Assembly (NCBI GenBank): GCA_035508795.1
Contig: DATJMJ010000206.1
Coordinates: forward strand, 1 to 36,953
Direction of reading: 5' to 3'
From: DATJMJ01 sp035508795
GTDB lineage: Bacteria > Actinomycetota > Acidimicrobiia > Acidimicrobiales > Palsa-688
Length of the DNA stretch: 36,953 bases
Positions within the stretch are counted from its first letter, which is position 1; the number at the start of each line of letters is the position of its first letter. The position numbers and the translations under genes were made by a program. Shown here one piece after another: positions 1 through 9,012 of the stretch. The notes under the pieces were generated by a model that was not told the origin of the DNA, did no database searches, and saw only the letters and a list, made by a program, of their open reading frames with translations.

Positions 1-1350
1 AGCTGGCCCTGAGATCCTTGCACTTTCGAGCGTCTCACCACCACCGAGGGCCACCACCTGGGCCCTGGTGTCGACCTCGATCCGCGGGTGCGTCTCCAAC
101 CGGTCGACGAGATAGCGGGACATACTGGCGCTCAGGTCCGGGCCCCTGACCACGACGGTCACAGAGCTTCCGCAATCTGCAAGGTAGACGGCTGCCTGCC
201 CGGCGGAATTGCCGCCGCCGACAACGATGACCGGCCCACCGGCGCACTGGCGCGCCTCGAGGTCGGTAGCCGCGTAGTAGACGCCCCGGTTCTCGAACTC
301 GCTCAGCCGGTCGACGTCCAGCCTGCGGTAACGAGCACCGCTGGCGGCGATCACCGCGCGCCCGGCCACCACTGTCCCGTCCGAGAGCCCGACCACGAGG
401 TGCCCGGCCTCCTCGTCGAGCTTCTCCGCAACGCATGGCGCGCTGAGCACGGCTCCGAACTTCTCCGCCTGGACCACGCCCCGCTGGGTCAGGTCCCCAC
501 CGGAAATACCCGTTGGGAAACCGAAATAATTTTCGATCCTCGAACTGGTGCCCGCCTGCCCACCGGGCGCTACCATCTCGACCCCGAGCGTCCTGAGGCC
601 CTCGGACGCACCGTACACGGCCGCCGCCAGGCCCGCCGGTCCCCCGCCGACGATCACCAGGTCGAAACACCGGTCGGGAAGCCGTTCCAGCGTCAGCCCG
701 AGGTAGTCGGCGACAACACCCGGGCTCGGGCGCCGCAGCACCGACCCCGACGAGATCACCACCGGGAGCTCCCCAGGCTCGACGTCGAACTCGTGAAGGA
801 TGCGCTCGACTTCGGGGTCGGAGTCGGGGTCGAGCCACTCGTAGGGCACCCTCGTACGGGCGAGGAACTCCCGTAGTTGTAAGGCTTCAGCCGAAAAACG
901 CGAGCCGATGACCCGCGTCGCCGTCGCCGCTCCTGTCAGCAGGTTGGCCCGGCGGGCCATGAACGTGGCGAGGATCTTGTCGCTCAGGGCCGGCTGGGTA
1001 GCGATGATGCGGCGCAAGCCCTCCACCGGGACGGCGATGGCCTCGCCGGGTTCGATCACACGCGATGTGACAAAAACACGAAGTCCCGTAAGGAGGTTGA
1101 GCTCCCCGAGGAAGGCCCCGGCACCGTGCATCCGGAGGATGAACCGCTCGTCGTCGGTGCCTGCGCCGACCACGATGTCCACTGTCCCCGACAGCAGGAT
1201 ATGGAAATCGTAAGTGGTGTCGCCCTCCCGGTAGAGGTACTCCCCCGCCTCGATCCGCCGGCGCCGGCCAAGGGGCTCGAAAATTGCGATCTCCGCAGGG
1301 TCGAAGGTCGGCGTGGTGCCGGGACCGAGGTTGTTGGAAGGCCTAGCCAC
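1..1350 (-). CDS. Cyclic nucleotide-binding / thioredoxin reductase-like FAD oxidoreductase fusion (3' end cut off)
   Basis: The frame runs from a GTG at 1350 to the window edge (450 codons, C-terminus missing). Residues about 20-130 look like a cNMP-binding beta-roll. Residues about 150-205 resemble a thioredoxin/glutaredoxin-like fold without a CxxC. From 230 on it is a thioredoxin-reductase-type flavoprotein: FAD motif VIVGGGPAG (233-240), GGQAG and RIENY (263-275), and NADPH motif VVGGGNSAG (376-384). Where true thioredoxin reductases carry CATC, this protein reads AATD (360-363), so it has no redox dithiol. It is probably an NADPH-dependent FAD reductase whose activity may answer to a cyclic nucleotide; the electron acceptor is unknown. 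It lies 28 bp downstream of the MFS gene on the same strand and is probably co-transcribed with it. No clear ribosome-binding site precedes the GTG, so the start is moderately certain. Confidence 0.85.
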   Translation of the reverse strand, partial: MARPSNNLGPGTTPTFDPAEIAIFEPLGRRRRIEAGEYLYREGDTTYDFHILLSGTVDIVVGAGTDDERFILRMHGAGAFLGELNLLTGLRVFVTSRVIEPGEAIAVPVEGLRRIIATQPALSDKILATFMARRANLLTGAATATRVIGSRFSAEALQLREFLARTRVPYEWLDPDSDPEVERILHEFDVEPGELPVVISSGSVLRRPSPGVVADYLGLTLERLPDRCFDLVIVGGGPAGLAAAVYGASEGLRTLGVEMVAPGGQAGTSSRIENYFGFPTGISGGDLTQRGVVQAEKFGAVLSAPCVAEKLDEEAGHLVVGLSDGTVVAGRAVIAASGARYRRLDVDRLSEFENRGVYYAATDLEARQCAGGPVIVVGGGNSAGQAAVYLADCGSSVTVVVRGPDLSASMSRYLVDRLETHPRIEVDTRAQVVALGGGETLESARISGPA

Positions 1351-1378
1351 GGCGGCTATTCTCGCGCCTGTTCGGGGC

Positions 1379-2779
1379 TTACGGCTCGGGTGGCGTGGGG
1401 AACCGGTCCACCCGCCGGAGCGGGGCGAACAGCACCCCCCAGGCCAGGGCGACGGCAAGTGTGCCGATCCCTCCGATGACGATTGAGCCGGTCGTGCCGA
1501 CCAACTGCCCGAGCGCCCCGGACTCGAAGCCCCCGAGCTGGTTCGAGGCACCGATGAAGACGTTTTCGACGGCCAGGACGCGGCCGCGCATCTCGGGGGG
1601 CGTCGCCAAAGGGACGAGGGTCGACCGGATGAACACGCTCACGGCGTCCGCCGCCGAAAGGCCGAACATCGCAATGAAAGCCAGGGCGTAGGAGTGGGTG
1701 AAGCCGAGGACGATCGTCCAGATCCCAAAGACCGCCACAACGCCGAGCAGGACCCGCCCGACGCGGCGCTGGACCGGCCGGAACGAGATAACGAGCGTCA
1801 TCGCTCCTGCTCCCAGGCCGCCGGCAGCACGGAGCCAGCCCAGGCCGACCGCGCCTACTCCCAGTCGCACCGCGATCGCCGGTAGCAGTGTTACCGCGCC
1901 GCCGAAAAGCACTGCGAAGAGATCCAGGGAGATCGCCCCGAGGAGGACCGATTGCGCCCGGACGAAGCGGAGGCCCTCCAGGGCTTCGTGCAACCCGCCC
2001 CTGGTCGCCGGTATCCCGTCTTCGGGGACGTGGTCGACCTGTTCGTCGCGGCCGACATTGCCCAAACTGCCCACGCCCGTCTCCGTCGCGGGGCGCGCCC
2101 GCGCCTCGCCGGGGAGCTTGATCGTCAAAACCCCGCCCGCTGCCACGACCGACAGGGCGGCGACCGCGACGAGCGGCACCCAGACCCCGGCCCCGTAAAG
2201 GAAGCCCCCGAAAACGGGGCCGACGATCATGCCGATCTCGGAAGCGATGGAACGGCGAGCCACGAGCCACGGGACGATGTCGTTGGGGACCATCGAGGAC
2301 GGTATGGAGCGCTGTGCAGGGGACAGAAAGGCTTGGCCGGCGCCAAAGGCGAGCACCAAGAGGAAGATGGGGGTAACCGAGATGTGCTCGGGACGGCGGA
2401 CGTACCAGGCAAGGGCGAAAGCGACGACGGCATTTGCAGCCGACCCTGCGGCCGCCACACGGCGCCGGTCGAAGCGGTCAACCACCGCACCTGCCAGCAC
2501 GACGAGGACTGCGGCCGGGGCGAACTCCGCAAGGCCGAGGAACCCGAGGTCCAGCTCGCTCCCGGTCAGGCGGTACACCAGCAGGCCGAGCACGGTGGTC
2601 TGTGCGAGGTTTGAGACCGTCGTCGCCATCGTCACGCCGAGCAGGGCGATGATTTGTGAACTAGGCGGCTTCGTCGAGGGTGGCTTGGCCGGGCCCTGTC
2701 CCACCCTCACTCGGTGGCTCTGGCCAATTCGAACAGGTGGGTGAGCGCCCGGATAGACGAGGGTGTCACTTGGGGCCAT
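1379..2779 (-). CDS. MFS transporter, DHA3/EntS-like drug or siderophore exporter family
   Basis: This 466-residue polytopic protein has about 12 predicted membrane helices. The first helix contains IIALLGVTMATTVSNLAQ, and the loop after helix 2 carries GAVVDRFDRRRV, the MFS motif A equivalent. The pattern with a short loop between helices 6 and 7 and the PPEMRGRVLAVENVFIGAS segment after helix 8 is typical of the MFS_3/DHA3 group, which exports drugs or siderophores with proton antiport. The substrate cannot be read from sequence. The ATG at 2779 gives a roughly 40-residue hydrophilic N-terminus; a GTG at 2710 is an alternative, but neither has a strong ribosome-binding site. The gene is divergent from the ABC exporter at 2869, so the 89-bp gap must hold both promoters, and it precedes the flavoprotein gene. 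Confidence 0.85.
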   Translation of the reverse strand: MAPSDTLVYPGAHPPVRIGQSHRVRVGQGPAKPPSTKPPSSQIIALLGVTMATTVSNLAQTTVLGLLVYRLTGSELDLGFLGLAEFAPAAVLVVLAGAVVDRFDRRRVAAAGSAANAVVAFALAWYVRRPEHISVTPIFLLVLAFGAGQAFLSPAQRSIPSSMVPNDIVPWLVARRSIASEIGMIVGPVFGGFLYGAGVWVPLVAVAALSVVAAGGVLTIKLPGEARARPATETGVGSLGNVGRDEQVDHVPEDGIPATRGGLHEALEGLRFVRAQSVLLGAISLDLFAVLFGGAVTLLPAIAVRLGVGAVGLGWLRAAGGLGAGAMTLVISFRPVQRRVGRVLLGVVAVFGIWTIVLGFTHSYALAFIAMFGLSAADAVSVFIRSTLVPLATPPEMRGRVLAVENVFIGASNQLGGFESGALGQLVGTTGSIVIGGIGTLAVALAWGVLFAPLRRVDRFPTPPEP

Positions 2780-2868
2780 GCCCCTGTCAAACCCGCCCCG
2801 TCAGATCGGCCCGTCGCAACGGAGCCGCAACGGAGCGGTAAGCGGGCGTTGTCTGCCAAGGTGACTGG

Positions 2869-4767
2869 GTGGACCGTCTTAGGCGGCTCGGCCGCAGCGT
2901 GCAGGAGCGGTGGCGCACGGAGGCAGGTTCGCTCCGTTCCACGCTCGTGGTCCGCTGGCGCGTCGCACGTTTGACGTGGGAAGCGAGCCATCTGCTTTCC
3001 TGCGCCGTTGTCGGCTTCGTGGTCCTCGAAGGTGCCTTGCCGCCACTGGCCCTCATCGCTATCGGCGCTGCCACCGGCCACATCCCGGCCGCCGTACGCT
3101 TCGGCCTCGGCTCGCCGCAGGGGCACGCACTCCTGTGGTCCCTGCTGGTCGGGGCCGGGGCGTACGCCTTTTCGCTCATGCGCGGGCCGCTCGAGGACCT
3201 GATCGGCTCCTACGCCTCGGTGCGGCTGTCCGCCGACCTCCAGTACCGCCTCGCCCGTGCGGTGTCGGAGCCGGTCGGCATCGAGCACCTCGAGCGCCCC
3301 GAGGTGCTCGACCGGCTCTCTGCTGCGACCGGCGAGCTGTCGACCAGCCGCCCGTCCGACGCTCCGATGACCCTTGCGGGAGCGCTCGGGGACCGCCTTC
3401 AGGGCCTCCTGGCGTGCATCGTCATCGGGAACTTCAGGTGGTGGCTCGGGCTCATGTTCCTGGTGGGCTGGGTCGCGATGCGGCCGCCGCTGCGGCGGCG
3501 CCTCGCCAACCGTGCGCTCCTGGCACGCCGGGCGACACCGGTCCTCCGCCATGCCTGGTACTACCTCGGCCTGACCTGGCGGCCCGAGTTCGCCAAGGAA
3601 GTGCGCCTCTTTGGGGCTGCTCCCTGGGCGCTCGGGCGGCACGAGGACGCTTGGAAGGAGGGGATGGCCCCGTCCATAACCGAGGCACGCCAGTTTGAAC
3701 GGGTGACAGCGGTTTTCGCCGTCGGGGTCGGCGCGATGTACGCGCTCGGCGCCGGCGTGCTCGGGCACGCCGCCTACTCGGGCACGGCGTCGCTGCGCAC
3801 CGTCGCCACCGTGTTGCCCATGTTCATGATGGCCATGCAGGTGGGGGGCGTCAACACCGACGACGTGACGCTCGAACAGATGCTGGCAGCGGTCCCCGAC
3901 GTGGACCTCCTCATCGACGAACTGTCGGCTCGGCGCGAGCCGCGCGGCACCGCTCCCGTCGGCGACCGGCCCCGGCAACTGGTCCGCTTCGAGGACGTGT
4001 CCTACACGTACCCCGGAGCCGCTACCCCGGCGGTCGAACACCTCGACCTCGAGCTGGCGGCCGGCCACTCCTTGGCGATAGTCGGGGTCAACGGGGCGGG
4101 AAAGAGCACGCTCGTCACGTTGCTCGCCCGCCTCCGGGACCCGACGGCAGGGCGCGTAACTGTCGACGGCACCGACCTGAGGGCTCTCGACCCCGAGTCC
4201 TGGCAACGCAGCGTGGCCGTCGTTTACCAGGACTTCACCAGGTACCCCCTGAGCGCCCGGGAAAATGTCGGCCTCTTCGACCTCGGCCGGGGCATCGACG
4301 AAGAAGTGCTGCTGGACGCGGCCAGGCGCGCCGGAGCTGCCTCGTTCCTCGAGGTCCTGCCGGACGGTTACTCGACCGTGCTCGCCCCCGGTTACCGCCG
4401 CGGGACCGACCTCTCGGGCGGACAGTGGCAGCGTGTCGCACTCGCGCGGGCGCTCTACGCAGTGGCCCGCGGGGCCAGGGTCCTCGTCCTCGACGAACCG
4501 ACCGCGCAGCTCGACATCCGCTCCGAGGCGGCCTTCTACGACCGCTTCCTGGAGCTGACCGCCGGGGTGACCGCGATCGTCATCTCGCACCGCTTCTCGA
4601 CCGTTCGCAGGGCTGAGCGGATCGCGGTGCTCGACGGTGGGAAGGTCCGTGAACTCGGCTCGCACGACGAGCTCCTCGCTCGAGGGGGCGTTTACGCCGA
4701 GATGTTCAAGGCCCAGGCGGCGGGGTTCGCGCCCGCCGGTGGCACCGAGGCGTCGCGCGATGGCTGA
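2869..4767 (+). CDS. ABC exporter half-transporter (fused permease and ATPase), first of a pair
   Basis: The 632-residue protein has an N-terminal membrane domain (about residues 40-320) and a C-terminal ATPase domain (about 365-620). ATPase motifs are complete: Walker A GVNGAGKST, Q-loop VYQDF, signature LSGGQWQR, Walker B VLVLDEPTAQLD with the catalytic Glu, and H-loop ISHRFS. The GTG start at 2869 is preceded by AAGGTG about 5 bases upstream. The last 8 bases overlap the next half-transporter, so the two are translationally coupled and probably form a heterodimeric exporter. The membrane part is divergent, and helices are less regular than in MsbA-type exporters. Both ATPase sites look intact, unlike heterodimers with one degenerate site. 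The substrate is unknown; a lipid, peptide or drug is possible. Confidence 0.87.
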   Translation: MDRLRRLGRSVQERWRTEAGSLRSTLVVRWRVARLTWEASHLLSCAVVGFVVLEGALPPLALIAIGAATGHIPAAVRFGLGSPQGHALLWSLLVGAGAYAFSLMRGPLEDLIGSYASVRLSADLQYRLARAVSEPVGIEHLERPEVLDRLSAATGELSTSRPSDAPMTLAGALGDRLQGLLACIVIGNFRWWLGLMFLVGWVAMRPPLRRRLANRALLARRATPVLRHAWYYLGLTWRPEFAKEVRLFGAAPWALGRHEDAWKEGMAPSITEARQFERVTAVFAVGVGAMYALGAGVLGHAAYSGTASLRTVATVLPMFMMAMQVGGVNTDDVTLEQMLAAVPDVDLLIDELSARREPRGTAPVGDRPRQLVRFEDVSYTYPGAATPAVEHLDLELAAGHSLAIVGVNGAGKSTLVTLLARLRDPTAGRVTVDGTDLRALDPESWQRSVAVVYQDFTRYPLSARENVGLFDLGRGIDEEVLLDAARRAGAASFLEVLPDGYSTVLAPGYRRGTDLSGGQWQRVALARALYAVARGARVLVLDEPTAQLDIRSEAAFYDRFLELTAGVTAIVISHRFSTVRRAERIAVLDGGKVRELGSHDELLARGGVYAEMFKAQAAGFAPAGGTEASRDG

Positions 4768-6568
4768 GCGAGACCTCGGCCGCCTTTGGCGGCGCGGGCA
4801 GGTGCTCTTCGGCGTTGCCTACCGGGCGGCACCAGGGCTTGCCATCTGGACCACGTTCCTTTCGGTCGTGGCGGGGCTGCTCGGTGTCGCCTACCCGATC
4901 GGCTTCCGGATCCTCGTGGACGGGGCGGCGGCCCACAACGGCGACCGTGTGGTCGCAGGGGTAGCGGTGATAGGTGTCACGCTCGCAGCCGCCTGGGGTG
5001 CCCGGGTAGCCGGGGCGATGGCGGGCAGCCGCCTGACAGATGCGGCAAACCTCTCCCTGGCTTTGCGCATCGGCGAGCTCGTCAATGCGGCGCCCTACCT
5101 CGAGCACTTCGAGCGCCCTGAATACCTGGCGGAGATCGACAACCTTCGCGCCCAGCGTCGCACGCTGGCGGGCGGTCCCCGCCAGCTGCTCAGCCTCCTC
5201 CAAACCGCGGTCCAGGTCGTCGCGGTGATCGTCCTCCTCGGCCTCGTCTACCCTCCTGTCCTGCTGGTCCCGGTGCTCGCGATCGCACCCGGCCTCGCCG
5301 ACAGGCGCGCCTCCAAGATCCAAAAACGCTCGGCCGACGACCTCGCCGACGGCAACCGCCTGATCGGCGAACTGTTCGGCCTGGCATCGACGGCTGCGCC
5401 GGCGCGCGAGCTGCGGACCTTCGGCGTCACAGGCGCCCTCCTCGACCGCCACGCAAAGGTGAGCGCCGAGGTCAACCGGCGCACGCTCGACGCCGCACGC
5501 CGCTCAGCGGTGTGGGAGGCGGCAGGCTGGGCGGTGTACGCGGTTGGTTTTGCAGCGGGGATCATCGTGCTTGTGCTCCGGGCCGCCCACGGCCACGCCT
5601 CACCCGGTACGGTCGTCGAAGCCGTCAGCCTGATCCGGCGCTCCCAGCGCCAGCTGGGCAGCGCCACGGACACCGCAGGCAGCTTCATGACGGCCAATAC
5701 GACGGCCGGGCGCATGCTCTGGCTCGAGGACTATGTCGTATCCACGAAGGGCAACGCCGAGGCGTCGCTCCCGGGCCGCATCCGTGACGGCGTCGATCTG
5801 AGCAACGTCGGCTTCACCTACCCCGGCCGGGCCGAGCCAACCCTCCACGGCATCGACCTGCACCTCCCGGCCGGGTCGACAGTGGCGATCGTGGGCGAGA
5901 ACGGGGCAGGAAAGTCGACGCTCGTCAAACTGCTCCTCGGGATGTACCGCCCGACCACGGGGAGGATCGCCCTCGACGGCCTCGACCTCGCCACCGTCGA
6001 GCCGTCGGAGTGGCGCGGCGAAGCGACGGGCGCCTTCCAGGATTTCGTGCGCTTCAACACGACCCTTTCCGACGCGGTCGGGCTCGGCGACCTGCCGCGA
6101 ATAGACGAGCGAGGGGAAGTCCAAAGAGCGCTCGAGCACGCCGGCGCGAGCGACCTCGCGGAACGCCTCCCCGACGGGCTCGACACCCTCCTCGGTGCCT
6201 ACGTCGGCGGTCGTTCCCTCTCGGGTGGGGAGTGGCAACGCGTCGCACTGGCACGGGGGTTCATGCGCGACCGCCCGCTGTTCGTCGTCCTGGACGAGCC
6301 GACCGCGAGCCTCGACGCCCCGACCGAGGCCGCTCTGTTTGCCCGCTACCACGAGGCGGCACGACGTCTTGGCGCGCTCAACGGCGCCATCACGCTCCTC
6401 GTGTCGCACCGCTTTTCGACCGTGCACACGGCCGACCTGATCGTGGTTGTCGAGGGCGGCACTGTGGCAGAGCGAGGCACTCACGCGGAGCTGATGGCCC
6501 TGGGCGGCACGTACGCCGAGCTCTACGAGCTCCAGGCCCGCGGCTACCGGCCGTCCGCAGCCAATTGA
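4760..6568 (+). CDS. ABC exporter half-transporter (fused permease and ATPase), second of a pair
   Basis: The ATG at 4760 overlaps the end of the preceding half-transporter gene by 8 bases and gives a 602-residue protein. The frame is open further upstream, but that part is a shadow of the previous gene. Residues about 15-320 form the membrane domain, with clear hydrophobic stretches near residues 20-50, 70-90, 155-185 and 255-285. The ATPase domain has Walker A GENGAGKST, Q-loop AFQDFV, signature LSGGEWQR, Walker B FVVLDEPTASLD and H-loop VSHRFS. Like its partner it has Trp in the signature (LSGGxWQR), indicating that the two genes are related and probably arose by duplication. The proteins most likely assemble as a heterodimer in the cytoplasmic membrane. 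A secreted peptidase follows, but it has its own signal peptide and need not use this exporter. Confidence 0.87.
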   Translation: MAERDLGRLWRRGQVLFGVAYRAAPGLAIWTTFLSVVAGLLGVAYPIGFRILVDGAAAHNGDRVVAGVAVIGVTLAAAWGARVAGAMAGSRLTDAANLSLALRIGELVNAAPYLEHFERPEYLAEIDNLRAQRRTLAGGPRQLLSLLQTAVQVVAVIVLLGLVYPPVLLVPVLAIAPGLADRRASKIQKRSADDLADGNRLIGELFGLASTAAPARELRTFGVTGALLDRHAKVSAEVNRRTLDAARRSAVWEAAGWAVYAVGFAAGIIVLVLRAAHGHASPGTVVEAVSLIRRSQRQLGSATDTAGSFMTANTTAGRMLWLEDYVVSTKGNAEASLPGRIRDGVDLSNVGFTYPGRAEPTLHGIDLHLPAGSTVAIVGENGAGKSTLVKLLLGMYRPTTGRIALDGLDLATVEPSEWRGEATGAFQDFVRFNTTLSDAVGLGDLPRIDERGEVQRALEHAGASDLAERLPDGLDTLLGAYVGGRSLSGGEWQRVALARGFMRDRPLFVVLDEPTASLDAPTEAALFARYHEAARRLGALNGAITLLVSHRFSTVHTADLIVVVEGGTVAERGTHAELMALGGTYAELYELQARGYRPSAAN

Positions 6569-6659
6569 CCCCGCAGTTTTGACCTGCACCGACAACGGGA
6601 AAGTGGGGCACAATGCCTTCGATGGCCTTGATCGAACCGGCCGGGCGGCTCTGCCCACC

Positions 6660-8339
6660 ATGGACCGCGTGACCCGCCGGCTCAGCCTCCCCAAGATCCT
6701 GCTGACGTCGGCTATGGCCGCGGCACTGACCGCTGCCGTTTGCGGACCGTCGCCGGCCTCCGGGAGCGCGGCGACCATCGCACGCCCGACGGTCGTGTCC
6801 CTCAGCACTGCGCCTGCGGACCTGGCCTCCTCCGGCGGCACGGTTGAGGTGACGAGCCGGGTGGCGGGTGCGCAAAGTTGCCGGCTCGAACTGCTCTCCA
6901 GCCAATCGTTCCCGGTGGTTTATTCGCACAACCCGACCGCTGCCTGCCGGCGGGGCAGCTACGCCGCTCACCTCGTGATCGGACCAAACCCAACTCCCGT
7001 AACCAGGACCGTCGCGTTCGCCTTGCTCGTGAGCAAGGGCGCATCGTCGGCCGAGCGGCGGTTTTCCGTGACTTTGGGCGCATTTTTGCCTCCCCAGGTG
7101 GTCTCGTTGCGCACTTCGCCCAGCCAGGTGCCCCCCGCCGGGGGCAAGGTGACGCTGACAGCGTCGCTCACCCACGCGAGCGTATGCCGGCTCGTCCTTT
7201 TGTCGAGGCAATCGTTCCCCGTCGTTTACGCCAGCAATTCGAGAGCTTGCGGGCCGGTCCTTTCAGCCCACATAACCCTCGGCGCCAACCCCACGCCGCT
7301 CGAACGCACGGTGGCTTTCGAATTGTTGGTGCAAAACGGGGCTAATCGCTCGTCGGCGCGCTTTTACCTCGCCCTGTCTGCCCGCAGCCAGGCCACGACG
7401 ACGCCCGGCCCCGTGCCGACGACGCCGCCACCTGCACCGGCGACGACCACTACGGTGCCGGCCAAGACCACTACCACGACCGCCCCAACGACCACGACGA
7501 CATCACCCGGGCCTGCCGCGCAGCAAGTCATAAGCGAAAACTGGTCGGGCTACGCCGTGACGGGTGGGCCGTTTGCTTCAGTGAGCGGTACTTTTACCGT
7601 CCCGTACGTCGCCACCTCCGCCGGCTGCGACGCTCGGGTGGCCGAATGGGTGGGGGTCGACGGGTTCGACCCGACGCCGCAGCAGTCGAGCGGCAACCTC
7701 ATCCAGGCCGGGATCGACGAGGGGGAGACCGACCCGACGACGGGGCAGTGCACCCCGGGGCAGTTCCACCTTTGGCCGTGGTGGGAAGTCCTCCCGGCGC
7801 CCGAACAAGTCCCGAGCAATTGGAACGGGCCGGCGGTAAGTGCCGGCGACACCGTCACAGTTACCGTCCAACAAGTAACCGGCGCTACGTGGGAAATTTC
7901 CCTCAACGACCTCACGAGCGGCGGGAGCTTCACACAAGAGACTTCCTACAGCGGGCCGGGTTCGACCGCCGAGTGGGTCGTCGAAGCTCCGGCAAACGAA
8001 CAGTTGTGCTCGCAGGGCCAGGCGGGCGGCGACACCTGCCCGCTGGCACCCTACACGGACGCCTCCGGAGGCCAGCCGGGAGTGACGTTCAGCTCTACGG
8101 CCGAGACCGGCTCCGTAGGGACCTGGTACGAACTGACCATGGAACAAGGGGGCCAGGTTGTCTCTGCACCGTCGCCCCTGTCTACAGCGGCGGGCGGCAA
8201 CCCGACGGGTTTTTCAGTGTCGTACGCCGGCACCGCAGGCTCGGGTGCCCAGACCGGCGATGCGATGGCACCGGGGGACCAGGCGAAGGGACGGACCGGC
8301 GCATTGAAATGGCCCGATTATTCGGCCGGCGGCGGCTAG
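6660..8339 (+). CDS. Secreted G1 family glutamic endopeptidase (peptidase A4/eqolisin type)
   Basis: From the ATG at 6660 the protein has 559 residues. It starts with a Sec signal peptide: Arg/Lys-rich N-terminus, then hydrophobic ILLTSAMAAALTAAVCG, with probable cleavage near ASGSAA. Two related modules of about 95 residues follow, each with VVSL, CRLxLLS, QSFPVVY and NPTPxxRTVAFxLLV. A Thr/Pro-rich linker leads to the C-terminal G1 domain starting at NWSGYAV. By comparison with scytalidoglutamic peptidase, the catalytic pair should be Gln349 in NLIQAGI and Glu438 in TAEWVVEAP; FHLWPWWEV matches the conserved aromatic strand. These enzymes typically cleave proteins at acidic pH outside the cell. 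No convincing ribosome-binding site was seen, and a GTG at 6669 is an alternative start. The gene follows the ABC exporter by 91 bp and converges on the gene at 8356. Confidence 0.88.
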   Translation: MDRVTRRLSLPKILLTSAMAAALTAAVCGPSPASGSAATIARPTVVSLSTAPADLASSGGTVEVTSRVAGAQSCRLELLSSQSFPVVYSHNPTAACRRGSYAAHLVIGPNPTPVTRTVAFALLVSKGASSAERRFSVTLGAFLPPQVVSLRTSPSQVPPAGGKVTLTASLTHASVCRLVLLSRQSFPVVYASNSRACGPVLSAHITLGANPTPLERTVAFELLVQNGANRSSARFYLALSARSQATTTPGPVPTTPPPAPATTTTVPAKTTTTTAPTTTTTSPGPAAQQVISENWSGYAVTGGPFASVSGTFTVPYVATSAGCDARVAEWVGVDGFDPTPQQSSGNLIQAGIDEGETDPTTGQCTPGQFHLWPWWEVLPAPEQVPSNWNGPAVSAGDTVTVTVQQVTGATWEISLNDLTSGGSFTQETSYSGPGSTAEWVVEAPANEQLCSQGQAGGDTCPLAPYTDASGGQPGVTFSSTAETGSVGTWYELTMEQGGQVVSAPSPLSTAAGGNPTGFSVSYAGTAGSGAQTGDAMAPGDQAKGRTGALKWPDYSAGGG

Positions 8340-8355
8340 GCCGGGACCGAAGGCC

Positions 8356-8874
8356 TTACCAAGCCCGGGCACGTCTCGGATCGGCCGCGAACGGCGCACC
8401 CGCCCGCAGCCCGCGCAGGTAGATGACAGCTCCTTGTACCGCGAGGCTGACCCCGAACGAAAGAGCCAGAGCGCTGCTGGCCACCGGCTTGGCCCCGTTG
8501 TCGGACGCGAGTACCCCGATCGCCCCGCGGGCCGCAAAAGACAGTACCCATCCCACAAGGGTGACCCAGGTGCCTCTCCGCCAAAGGACGCCGCCCTGGG
8601 GGTAGAGGCGCACCGAGGCCCCGCGGATGACGCCGAAGACGACGGTGACGGCCAGGTCCACCGCCAGCCAGGTGGCATCGCGGCTCGTCAAATGGCCGCC
8701 GTTCTTGGAAATTGCACTGTCGAGGCTCCCCACACCCACGACCACGAGGATGACCGGGAGCACGAACAACTTGCGCGCAACGACCGGCCGGGCCTGCAGC
8801 TGGCGAGTCAGCACCCAAGCGACGAGCGCCGCGATGACAAGGTAGTTGAAGGCGTTGGTCGTGCTCAGGCTCAT
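8356..8874 (-). CDS. Small multi-helix membrane protein, DUF1453/CcdC-like
   Basis: The 172-residue protein is mostly hydrophobic with about five predicted membrane helices: near residues 8-24, 35-52, 66-85, 100-117 and 130-152. The arrangement, including RKLFVLPVILVVVG and a short basic C-terminus, resembles the DUF1453 (CcdC-like) family of actinobacterial and firmicute membrane proteins, whose function is not settled. The ATG at 8874 has a good GGAGG about 9 bases upstream. It converges with the G1 peptidase (16-bp gap) and is divergent from the peptide importer operon. Family assignment is by pattern only. Confidence 0.72.
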   Translation of the reverse strand: MSLSTTNAFNYLVIAALVAWVLTRQLQARPVVARKLFVLPVILVVVGVGSLDSAISKNGGHLTSRDATWLAVDLAVTVVFGVIRGASVRLYPQGGVLWRRGTWVTLVGWVLSFAARGAIGVLASDNGAKPVASSALALSFGVSLAVQGAVIYLRGLRAGAPFAADPRRARAW

Positions 8875-9012
8875 GGCGTGCGTCCTCCATCCCCGCGCCG
8901 GCGGTCCTTAGGGGTACTCGTCGACCCTACAAACTCCGCCCCCTGCGGCAACCGTTAGATTGCCACTTGCCGCCTCGGTAGGCCGCCCCAGGAGGAGGAG
9001 CTCAACTCAGAC

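Noticed and set aside
2707..4665. Long open frame on the minus strand opposite the first ABC half-transporter
   Set aside because: It is a shadow: the plus strand has full ABC ATPase motifs, and the minus translation is low-complexity and charged without any family signature.
6660..8339. The G1 peptidase as the cargo of the neighbouring ABC exporter
   Set aside because: It has its own Sec signal peptide, and the exporter lacks a peptidase C39 domain; only adjacency supports a link.
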